64,000 bases of DNA from Arthrobotrys musiformis (taxonomy: Eukaryota > Ascomycota > Orbiliomycetes > Orbiliales > Orbiliaceae). Shown here piece after piece: positions 1-9,900 of the stretch. The stretch spans positions 2,914,001 through 2,978,000 of the forward strand of contig JAVHJL010000006.1 in the NCBI GenBank assembly GCA_036971715.1, given 5' to 3'. The notes below the pieces were generated by a model. That model saw nothing but the letters and a program-made list of their open reading frames with translations. It was not told the DNA's origin and searched no databases. The position numbers and the translations under genes were made by a program. Positions within the stretch are counted from its first letter, which is position 1, and each line of letters begins with the position of its first letter.

Positions 1-148
1 GGTAAAACTGGGAAGAGTGATAAAAAGCGGAAGAGGAAGAACAAATAAATAATTAATTTACTAGGCATGTACCATATTTACGACCCCTGATCTGATAGAA
101 TCATGTACCATATACCAAAAGCAAGAATTTAACACCTTTTTTTGCCCA

Positions 149-1011
149 TCAATTCCATTCTTCATCCCCGCATAGCCCCGCACGAACTTCTGTATACCCC
201 TTCCTCCTCGACCGACACCTCTTCACACACATCGCAATCCCACATCCCAACGCCGTAATAACCACAATCGGCCCAACAGTCCCCAATACCACTACAAAAT
301 CAGCAAACCCTCCCCCAAAAACAGAGATAAAAACTCACCAAGCCCCACAATCCTCCCCATATCCCTCTTCTCCATATCACCCATAGGCACCTCCGGCCCC
401 CTCTGCGCCATCCCATTCGGCAACATAACCTCATCGATCGGTTTCCCCAGCTTCTCCTCCTTCCCGAATAATCCACCCATAATACTCTCCAGCTGCGCGG
501 ACAACGAATCCAACGGATTAAACCCATCAGGCGAGGAATCATCCGTCGTAATCCAGATTTCTTCGACCATGTTATCCTGCGGCGTGGGTAGGAGGTTTAC
601 CTTCCCGTCTTCGGAGGGGGTGATGAGTGGACCCAGCATGCCGAGGGGTAATCCGGGTAACGAGATCGTTTCTGCTAGATCCGTGGATGGGGGTTTCTCA
701 TCCGCCTTTTCATCATCGGAGTCTGAATCGGATTCTGGTAACTTCCCATTTAATCCATCTTGGATTAGAACACCGGGGTCATCGGATTTAATTGGCGTAG
801 GACGCGGGATATCCGGGTACGTCTGGTCTAATGTATGCGCTACCACCTCGCCCGCCTCTCCCTCGGCATCAGTAACCGGCGTGGCGTTGGAGTCCGCGTT
901 TCTATTTGTGAGGTTCTCATCCTTTATACCGTCTCCGGGTTGGAGTTGGGACTGGGCATCGGGATTTATCCATGCTGGAACCAGCTGCGGTGTACGCCGG
1001 TGAATACGCAT
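149..1011 (-). CDS. Single-pass membrane protein, unknown function (5' end uncertain)
   Basis: I do not recognise this protein. The large exon (1011-339) encodes an acidic, Pro/Ser-rich region with a run of alternating Ser and Asp. A 47-nt intron (292-338, GTGAGT...TTTGTAG) joins it to a second exon (291-149) in frame. That exon encodes one hydrophobic segment of about 20 residues (starting VVLGTVGP), followed by a basic stop-transfer stretch (KRCRSRRKGY) and a short cytosolic tail ending EEWN. Without the intron the frame would end just before the membrane segment. Start chosen: Met at 1011, giving 271 aa. A protein with this topology would normally have a signal peptide, and none is visible here, so one or more upstream exons between about 1020 and 1440 are likely. 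Inference: type I membrane protein with an extracytoplasmic acidic region. Confidence 0.5.
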
Positions 1012-1882
1012 TTTAACTCTAATACTACCCGGTGCACTTAGCACACAGTATTATTATTATATATAAAAAGGGTTGCGAGACCGTATAAAAGGTGCTAAAA
1101 AATGTATCCAAAAGCCTACTCAACCGCCACGATACAATATAAAGCAGTAACCCCCTGACCACTACGTGGCGGGGGAGGACAAATGGCCACCACGCATCAA
1201 AAAATAATCCTCTCACCAAACCCCCCACATTACCAATCCAATTTCCCACTGTACCGTACAAAACGAGGAGGAGGGGAGGCAGTTCAAGAATATTCTCACG
1301 CTTGTTGCATTATTTGCGTTGATATCAACATCATAACCAAATGCGGACAACTTCGCATCCCCAAGTCCGCCGGCCAAAGTGTCTATAATATCCTACTCAA
1401 ACAACCACTCTAAATATCCTACACATCCACAATTTAAGTCAAACCCCAATCATCGGGAAACAAAAATGGCGTCTTAAAGGAGGAAGGAAAAAAAGACTAC
1501 TATAGTACATAAAAACACAATATACCAGACTATAACATAAAAGAAAAAAAACGCCATCCTCATAGATCGAAAAATGAAAAAAAAAAGACAAACCCCATCC
1601 CAGATGCATAAGGGTACCGGTTTTTCTTGCCGCCACTAAAAAGGGGCCCGCCGTCGTAGTAATAATACTAGTATTATACATAAAAAAATAAGAAAGACAA
1701 TAAGTTTCGTCACCCGCAAGTTCCCTCTATGAATAATTCGAGTCCCATCCGTCAATTTTGAGTTCATTCAGATGATTGTTTTTGTTTGTGTGTGTGTGTT
1801 CCATTCTATCCTCCTCCTTATGCCATATTCCTTTTTCCATTCTTGCCATCCCAATGTTTATGGGGGGTATTTGGATTTCGTC
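1012..1882. other. Intergenic or 5' exons of the first gene
   Basis: Between the membrane-protein gene and Nab2. On the minus strand 1261-1025 is open and strongly hydrophobic (Trp/Phe/Leu-rich), and about 1393-1290 is open with a protein-like composition (motifs GGLGDAK and FGYDVDINANN) followed by a possible GTGAGA donor. I could not connect these to the downstream exon with consistent phases. They may be 5' exons of the 149-1011 gene or chance reading frames. The rest (1440-1760) is A-rich and holds nothing I can assign. Confidence 0.3.
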
Positions 1883-3676
1883 TCAGAGATCAGACCCGAT
1901 GTCTCCTCCGGCGGCAATGATCTGTGAGGAAGACGCTGCAGTAGCAGCTGCCACATTACTGCTGCCACTACTGCTCGTCTGCCCCGGGATGATCAACTCC
2001 TCGTCTCCTTCCTCGTCCGTCACAAACTTCCTGTCCGATACGTGGGCCTTGGGTGTCCACGTCTTGTTCTCGAATATGCCGGCTTGCTGTCCTTCCTCGT
2101 GCTTGAACGAGCAGTGCGGGTTCAGACACGGCTTGAACTTGCAAGGGACGTCCAGGACTTGCGCGTTATGTGTGAATGGACAGTTGGGTTTTGTGCAGGC
2201 GGCGCCGAACCGGCAGGGTGGCATCGTGGCGTTCGCGGGACTGGAAATGCAAACGTTAGTCTTTGAATCGCATTGATAGTTAGTATAATAATTGAGAGGA
2301 GGACATACTGTTTGAATGGGCAGTGCGGATTCTTGCAGTTAGGCCAGAACTTGCAGTCCTGTTGCTCAAAGGCCGGTTGTGGCTTGCTGCCTCCGCTGGC
2401 GGGACTCGGATGCGACGATGTGCACTTCTTGTTCTTGCAGTTGATGCCGAAAGAACACTTCTCCCCAGAGAAGGCCACGGGTCTGCTGGGATCCGATACG
2501 GGGGACTGGTGGGCGAACGTGCAGTCGGCCTTGGTACACCTCAGACCGAACTTGCACGCCACGTCCTCCGAGTCTTCTCCCGCGCCCTCACCACCATCCC
2601 CCATCTCGGTATCGCCACCGGCCGCCTGCTGCTGCTGTTGCTGCTGTTGTTGGTGCTGCTGCTGGTGCCTCGGCTTGTTGTGGTGGTTGTTCTTAGGCGT
2701 GTCACCGACCCGATCGAACAGTGATCTCCCGGGCTGCGACTGTTCCTGCCCAGGCATGCCACCCGGTCCACCCATAAACGAACCATTGGGGCCGATCATC
2801 CCCATCATTCTCGCCTGCTGCTCCATCATCTGCAAAAATTGGAATTGATGTTCCGGCGTCATCATCATCGGCCCGAACTGTCCCTGTTGCGCCATATTCG
2901 GATTGCTCATAGCGTTCATGTAAGCGCTCTGCATATGGCCGCCTTGCTGGTTGCGGCTCACGTGTCGCTGATTCATCTGGCCCTGAGGTCCGTTGAAGTT
3001 CTGACGCTGCCCGCCGCGCTGCGCATCGTGTTTTTGTATTCTAAATTGGTCGCCGCCTCGGTTGTTGGGTACCCGTCTGAGGGGATCGCTTGAGCGGTCC
3101 ATGTTCTTTTGGATTTGGTTGTAGAGGCCGCCGGGTCTCCGTTGTTTTTGGTCCTGGCCCTGGCCCCGGTTCTGGTTCTGGTTTTGGTTCGGGTTCTGAT
3201 GTCGCATGGCTTTCGGGCCGGTTGGACTGTAATTACCCGTCAAAATTAGTTCGTGACACAAGGACGATACGCGATGAAGGGAGGGACGGGATAACATACA
3301 CTCCTTCGGGCACCTCATGCGATTCATCAGCCATCTCCTCGTCCTGCCTACTGCTTTCTTGTCCACCAGCCGCTCCAGTCTGCGACACCCCATTCTCGCC
3401 ACCCAGTTCTCTCGATAACCTCGCCAGCTCGCTGAACATCCAGCTAGTGAAAACCTTAACGCTCTCATCCTCGGGTCCGAGGCCTAACAGATCTCCGGAT
3501 AATTCGGCGGTAATCTGAGATTCGGTCTTGCCGTTGACGAGCATGAGGACGATGTACTCGCTAAGCGGTGAAGCATCCTCGCCGTCAGAACTCCAGCCGA
3601 TTTCTACTATCTTCTGCTGGACAGAGGCGGACAGCTGCTCCGCGAGCGGAGTACCGGATTGTAGTTGCACCGTCAT
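1883..3676 (-). CDS. NAB2: Nab2-like nuclear poly(A)-RNA-binding protein
   Basis: Binds poly(A) tails, limits tail length and couples 3'-end processing to mRNA export. Exons 3676-3300, 3226-2309 and 2240-1883 (introns 73 and 68 nt) give 550 aa. The N-terminal ~100 residues match the PWI-like Nab2 N-terminal fold, which docks on the nuclear pore in yeast. The middle is Gln/Asn/Met-rich with a short RGG-like patch and a poly-Gln tract. The C-terminal third carries five C-x4/5-C-x4-C-x3-H zinc fingers: CKFGLRCTKADCTFAH, CSFGINCKNKKCTSSH, CKFWPNCKNPHCPFKH, CRFGAACTKPNCPFTH and CKFKPCLNPHCSFKH. The second intron splits the codon of the zinc-ligand His of finger 3, so splicing is needed for an intact finger. 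The short acidic, Ser-rich tail ends at 1883. Family assignment (Nab2/ZC3H14) rests on the finger spacing and the N-terminal domain. Confidence 0.9.
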
Positions 3677-4549
3677 GGTGAACCGGTGTCCTTTTCTTGT
3701 TGTTTATGTGTTTCGGATCTGGTATCCTTTTTGTTCAAGGGAGTGCAGGGAGGAAGGGTGTCTCGCCGGAGGTTTTTTTTGCCTTCGAGGAGAGGAACGA
3801 GAAGAAAAGGATAGTTAAGGAGAAAGAGATAATATAAATTCGAAGGAGGCGAAGAAGAAGAATCTAAGAGAAGAAGAAGAAGAAGAAGAGGAAGAGGAAG
3901 AGGAAGAGGAAGAAGAGGGTTTTGGAGGTCAGGCGAATGACCGTGAAACGTGACCCAGAACAAACAAAAAAAAGGAAGCGATGATGATCGGAAGTTCTTG
4001 TGCTGTTCGACAAGCTGTACCAGCTCCAACGGGCTGAAGATGGGATTCGGTCGGGCGAGGGAAGAATACGGAGGCGAAGATGCAGGGGAGAAGGACGGGG
4101 GTGCTGGGTAGTTCAGAGCGCGCGCTGGGGAAGACGGTGAATGCGGTTGATGAAGTTGAGATGATGAAGTTGAGATGATTGATGGATGGAAAGGAATGGA
4201 ACAGAAGAAGAGGAAAACTGCTGTGTTGCATTCGCGCCGGGCAGCTGCGCCACGCGCCACAACTGTCCAAAACAGCGGCCGTCTGACTAAGCTCTGTGGC
4301 GGTGTGATAAGATAAGATCCAACTACACCACGCTAATATATATTATTCGTTTCTGTGTTATTTAAATTTAATATATGTACATGTAAACAATAAAATTAAG
4401 ATAGCTTTTTTATTGGCGCTATTAAGATCGTGGTAAAATTTTGGTGCATATAGGGAATTCTAGTATAGCCTCGAGACCAGGCCTGGCGCTCCTGAGGCAG
4501 AGAGAATTCTTATTCAAACCGGAAATCCTTAAACTGTACATTTGTCAAC
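3677..4549. other. Nab2 promoter/leader and 3' region of the protease gene
   Basis: About 870 bp without a supported gene. The part next to Nab2 is purine-rich on the plus strand. Long minus-strand open frames at 3673-4270 are Leu/Pro/Ser-rich products of this low complexity and are not supported as genes. From 4320 the sequence is AT-rich and probably the 3' flank of the protease gene. Confidence 0.5.
3868..3917. repeat. GA-rich (GAA/GAG) low-complexity tract
   Basis: An almost pure purine tract of GAA and GAG triplets, read as CTT/CTC on the Nab2 strand, about 190 bp upstream of the Nab2 start. It looks like the pyrimidine-rich core promoter or leader common upstream of fungal housekeeping genes. 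Confidence 0.6.
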
Positions 4550-5876
4550 TTAGGTACGTATACTAACGTATCGATTATCGGAATCATTGCTTACCCGAGC
4601 AGGCTTGCCCCTAACATGCCTCTCGAACGAAATTTCCGATGTCTCCCTAACGCCAAGTTCGATATCCTGTTCGGTAATCTCATTCGCCTGCATCCTTAGT
4701 TCAACCAAGTCCTTTCCTGTAATAGGTAGGACGACATTAAATATACTATCTAACTTTCTTTTGTTTTTTTTGATGAGCTGCACGAAACAGAATTCCTGTA
4801 TGTGTTCAGTTAGAGTGACCGTGTCGCTGGTGACGTCCCAGAGCACCCATTTCTCATCCTTCCTTTCTTCTGGCCAATTCGGAGGATGGTTAAAACGAAA
4901 CACGTAGAGAGGTTCTCCTCCCGACGACGCCGGCGAGTAACCGAGAAAGATATCGAACGTGGTATCCAGTCCATCTCTACCTAGGCGCACCCTACCAAAC
5001 CCGCAATACCCTGAGAACCGAAGATACATTCCCAGCTTATGCGCATCTTTATGTTCTACCTTTAAAGATTTGCCTTCGTAACCTATTCCTACAAAACGGA
5101 ATATATCGCAAAGGACTCTTTCATCAAGATGAGTTCCTATAGCATACTTTCGCCGGCCATGGCTGCTTACGGTTGTCAGAAGGCTGCACATAATACGATA
5201 CTAGTAGTAGCACTCACTGGATGGCAATCGCAACTTCGTGTCCTTTGAAGGGCAGGTATACAGGAGACCCGCCAAATCCCGGCTCACTCATTACTTCATA
5301 TTCTATTTGACCTGGGCGAGAACGGATATAATTCCCCGAGCTCATATCCGGTTGCCCAGGGGCCGATCTAGCTCTATATCCGCTGACCTCCAATGATCGG
5401 CCTTTCAGTTGTTCATGACCAAGCTTAAGAGAGAATCCGAAACCTTTAGATGTATTGATCCCGTCGCCTTTCTTCGTAAGAATTACCCCATAATCGTTTT
5501 TCACATTTTCAGAACTTGGGTTTTTCTTGTAGCTCTCAGAGATAAAGATCCCGCTTATCTCCTCCTCGGCGAAGTTCTCATTCAAGATCTTGAGGTTTTT
5601 CGATTCAGACCCTTTCTCGTCAATCAGATTATGGCCAGCGGTGACGATAACATTAAACGCTATCTCGGGGATGTTTAAATAAAACCCTGTTCCGGTGCGA
5701 CGATAGTCTTCTATAAATCTGTTAGTTTCACAATTGAATGTTTAAGTATGCATGCAAGAAAGGTTGGGCGGGCGCATAGAACCTTGTTCGAATACTAGTT
5801 TGACTATCCATTCATTCCTCAAATTTACTTGAGTGAACCGGAAGCCTCCGCCAATCTCAGGGTTGAAGTCGGCCAT
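4550..5876 (-). CDS. Cytosolic trypsin-like serine protease (V8/S1B-like) with C-terminal extension
   Basis: Assembled from three exons: 5876-5783, 5710-5218 and 5162-4550, giving 399 aa. The peptidase domain starts near residue 37 (TGTGFY). The catalytic triad is visible: His58 in VTAGHN, Asp104 in NDYGVI and Ser180 in EPGFGGSP. The start Met (5876) is not followed by a signal peptide, so the protein is probably intracellular. The last ~200 residues are a beta-rich extension I do not recognise. The second intron (5163-5217, GTGAGT donor) has an alternative acceptor 21 nt upstream in the same frame. The first intron (5711-5782) uses a weak GTTCTA donor and is the least certain join. The gene is divergent from the NLR at 6904, with about 1 kb between the starts. 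Inference: candidate partner or effector protease of that receptor. Confidence 0.72.
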
Positions 5877-6903
5877 GGTCACAAGTGTAGATGAAGTGCA
5901 GAATTGCTATACCGGAGAATGCCATAGACCCCTGCCCCTGGAAGACGTCGTCGACAATCAAATTCACCCAACTTATTTTAAATTGATGCTGGTGCTATTA
6001 GATTAAAGAAATTAGGAGCTGAAGCCGAATTCACAAATACATATCAAACGCTGTCCCTATATACCTCTATTCGTTTCCCTAAAGTAGGACGTAGGAGTGA
6101 AACGGGGCGGGGCAGCTAGCGCTAGCACTTGCCATCCCATTCCCCTTGTCTACAGACCTATCTAATGTAGATTTGTGCATGTGTACCCAGACGCACTCTA
6201 CGTTGGCATATGCGGTCTCGAGGCTAGGCATATGCAACGTTCGGACAGCGCAGACGTAGCATATCGCCGAATTGAAATCCAACATAGGATCAAACTGGCA
6301 AACGCAGTCGGAATATTTCGGTACCCAATTGAAGAAGTGGGGTCAAATAAATGCATCGGATGGAGACCCCTCCATCGCTGCTAATGCTAGATATGCTGGA
6401 TACGCTGGATACGCTGGGTACGCTGGGTACACTAGATATGCTAGATATGCTAAATACTCATCAAGAAAAAAGGCAGTTCCATGAATTCCATTACGCTCCA
6501 TCCTGTCCATCCGGTGTTAACATGTTTACGGCAGGATTATACATATAAGTGCGGGGCCAGTGGATAGAACCGTGATAATATATATAAGGAGTGCCTTATT
6601 GAGAAACGAAATGAATTTCCATTTAGTACTCTAGGTCTAGCTATGCGCCACCAGTGAGGGGCTGAAATTGCATACGTGGACTGCATAAAAAAGGTCATAT
6701 TTCACACAGAGTCTATAGACAAAAGTAGTCGCCTTATTTTCAACTAATTCTTTTCAAGGAAACATCATTAATATATTGGGACACATATCGTCATCACCAT
6801 CATCATCATCGTTCCCACATCTGAAATTCTGACGGGGAGACCCATCAGGCCGAATTCATATTCACGTCTTGACCTACCCTTTGACCATCTACCAGTACTA
6901 AGA
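5877..6903. other. Divergent intergenic region between protease and NLR genes
   Basis: About 1 kb shared upstream region of two divergent genes. It contains the 9-bp minisatellite at 6384-6453, a TCA/ATC-rich stretch near 6789-6811 and AT-rich segments. No coding region is supported; small open frames across the minisatellite encode only its repetitive translation. Confidence 0.5.
6384..6453. repeat. 9-bp tandem minisatellite
   Basis: About eight direct copies of a 9-bp unit close to ATATGCTGG (variants ATACGCTGG, GTACGCTGG, GTACACTAG, ATATGCTAG) in perfect register, in the divergent promoter region between the protease and NLR genes. Confidence 0.8.
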
Positions 6904-9900
6904 ATGCCTAATCTTGACTACACGGTTGGGTGGATCTGCGCTATATCTACAGAGTACGTTGCCGCGCAGGCTTTTCTCGATGAAGAGCACGAAATCCCAG
7001 AATATGTCTCTACGAATGATAACAACATCTACACGCTTGGTATGATGGGGAAGCACAAAGTGGTGATTGCCGTCTTACCTAAGGGGGAGTACGGGATAGC
7101 GGCGGCAGCAAGCGTCGCTCGGGATATGTTGCATAGCTTCCCCAACATCAGAATTGGCCTGATGGTTGGCATCGGTGGCGGCGCGCCGAGCCAAAGGCAT
7201 GATATTCGCCTCGGTGATATCGTGGTCAGTGCACCCCGGGATGGAACGAGTGGCCTTTTCCAGTACGACTTCGGGAAAACAATACAAGATCAGACATTTC
7301 AAACAACGGGGCACTTGGATAAGCCTCCGAGTCTTCTTCGTGCAGCGGTAAACGATATTGAAGCTCAGTATGAAAGGAAAGGTCATAAGCTTGAAGAGAC
7401 TATTGCTGGAATTCTCAGAAAGTGGCCAAAACTACGGAAGAAATACAAACGACCAGATTTAAATAGCGATAGGCTATATCAGTCGCACATTACCCATCCT
7501 TCGGATGACGAAAGAAGCTGCGCGGCAATTTGTAAAGATAATCCGTCGAAGTTGATTTTGCGATCTGACCGGAACGACGACGAAGATAACCCAGCTATCC
7601 ACTACGGCTTGATTGCGTCTGCAAATCAGCTAATGAAAGATGCCTTAATTCGGGATATGCTTGCTGCAGAAAAGGACGTTTTGTGTTTTGAGATGGAAGC
7701 AGCAGGGTTAATGAATCACTTCCCATGTCTGGTTATTCGCGGTATTTGTGACTACTCGGATAGTCATAAGAATAAAGAGTGGCAAGGGTACGCAGCCATG
7801 ACGGCTGCGGCATATGCAAAGGACCTTCTGAGCCGAATTCCCTCTAATAAAGTTGAGGCTGAGAAGAAGATTGGCGAGCTTATTTCCGGTGGTTAGTCGT
7901 TCCTAGGCCTGTAACCCCCCAGACTACCTGTAACCAGCCGTTGGCGTTTTAAACGTTTTCTAACAATAGATTAGTACTCGGCTCTTTATCTAAGACAGAG
8001 GCAGATGTAAAAACGATAAGATCTAACCTAGAGAAAAAGGAAGACATTGAAATCCTTAATTGGCTCACGGACATTGACTATGGCCCTCAACAAACCGACT
8101 ATATAAACCGGCGGCAAGTGGGAACGGGCCAATGGTTGCTTGATTCGGTCGAGTTCCAGGAATGGATGAGAAATGACAAGCAGACGTTATTCTGTCCCGG
8201 AATTCCTGGCGCAGGAAAAACTATCCTCGCATCAATCGTGGTGGACTACCTGAGTTCAAATTTATATGACACTAACGTTGGCATTGCGTACATATACTGC
8301 AATGTGCGGCAGAAAGACACGCAGAAGGTCAATCACTTGGTAGCAAGCCTGATAAAACAACTAGCTGAGGGCCAATCATCCCTATCTGGCAATATCAAAG
8401 ATCTCTACAATCGCCATAAACCTAAACACACGCAGCCGTCACTCGACGAGCTCTCGAGTGTCCTCCGGTCCGTAGCGGGTACATATTCGAGGGCCTTTAT
8501 TGTGGTTGACGCACTTGATGAATGCCAGACATCCAATGGTTGCCGGAAACGATTCCTATCCGAGATCTTCCACCTCCAGAGCGAATATAGAGTCAACATA
8601 TTTGCAACTTCGAGAACTATCCCCGAGGTCACTGAGATATTCAAGAATAGCACATCACTAGAGATCCGCGCCCGTGATGAGGATATCCAAAAATATATAG
8701 AAGGCCGCATATTAGGGGAGGGATTGGAATTGTTAGAGAAACTCCACGATGAGATTAAGTGGGTAATAATAAGGGTAGTTGATGGAATGCAAGTCCTCTG
8801 TGCGATTACCGTGCCCGTTGAGTACTCGATCGGTTAACAGTTATCCAGGTTTCTACTTGCGCAACTTCATTTCGACTCTATTTGCACTAAAATGACGCCT
8901 AGAGAGATAAAAGACGCCTTAAAACATCTCCCTATAGGCCCAAAGGCATATGACGATGCTTACGACGAAGCTATGCAGAGGGTCACTCTCCGTGGCCCTC
9001 GCTCTGAGGAGCTAGCCAACCTAGTTCTCTCATGGATTACTTACGCAAAGAGACAATTGACTACGTTGGAGCTTCAGCAGGCGCTTGCCGTAAAACCGGC
9101 AGACCCTAAGCTAGACGTCGAGAACTTCATACAGATTGAATACATAGTCTCGGCGTGCGCCGGTTTAGTTACAGTCGACAAAGAAAGCAATATTGTTCGT
9201 TTGGTTCATACCACGACGCAGGAATACTTCGAACGCAAGCGTAGATACTGGTTTCCGGAAGCGGAGGCGGTTCTTGCGAAAACTTGCGTTACATATCTAC
9301 TATTTGATGAGTTTAGGAACGGCGCGTGTCCTTCGGACGAAGCGTTCGAGACGCAACTGCTGACGCACCCCCTTTACGACTATGCGGCACGGAATTGGGG
9401 TCACCACGCCCGAGCCGCCCCGTCCAAGGAAGTTCAGCAACTGGTTCTAGAATTTATTCAGAATGAAAAGAAGCTCTCTGCCTCTAACCAGGCAGCGATG
9501 GCTTCTAGAGGTTCCCCTAACTATAGTCAAAATGTTCCTCAGCAAGTAACTTGTTTACACCTAGCTTCATATTTTGGATTATGGGAAGTTGTTCGGACTC
9601 TGCTTTTGGGAGGTTGTAAGCCGGATGTCAAGGACACACACGATCAAACTCCGCTCTTGTTAGCTGCCGCGAATGGGCATGATGCAGTCGTGTCACTTCT
9701 GCTCACGAGTGGTACTGTAGATATAAACAGCAACGACAAACACGGCAGAACACCACTTCTGTGTGCAGCGGCACATGGCTACCATGCGGTTGTAGAGAAC
9801 CTCCTCAAGACAGACAAAATTAACCGGAGATGTAAAGACATATATGACCAGACGCCTTTGGCTTGGGCAGAGGCGGGTGGACACACCGCCGTGGTCGACC

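Noticed and set aside
3673..4270. Overlapping minus-strand frames rich in Leu, Pro and Ser
   Set aside because: They arise from the GA-rich low-complexity promoter of Nab2; two frames open at once is typical of such DNA.
7896..8118. Premature stop separating PNP and NACHT parts of the NLR
   Set aside because: An 83-nt intron with donor GTTAGT and acceptor GATTAG (7892-7974) removes it in frame, so the gene is not broken.
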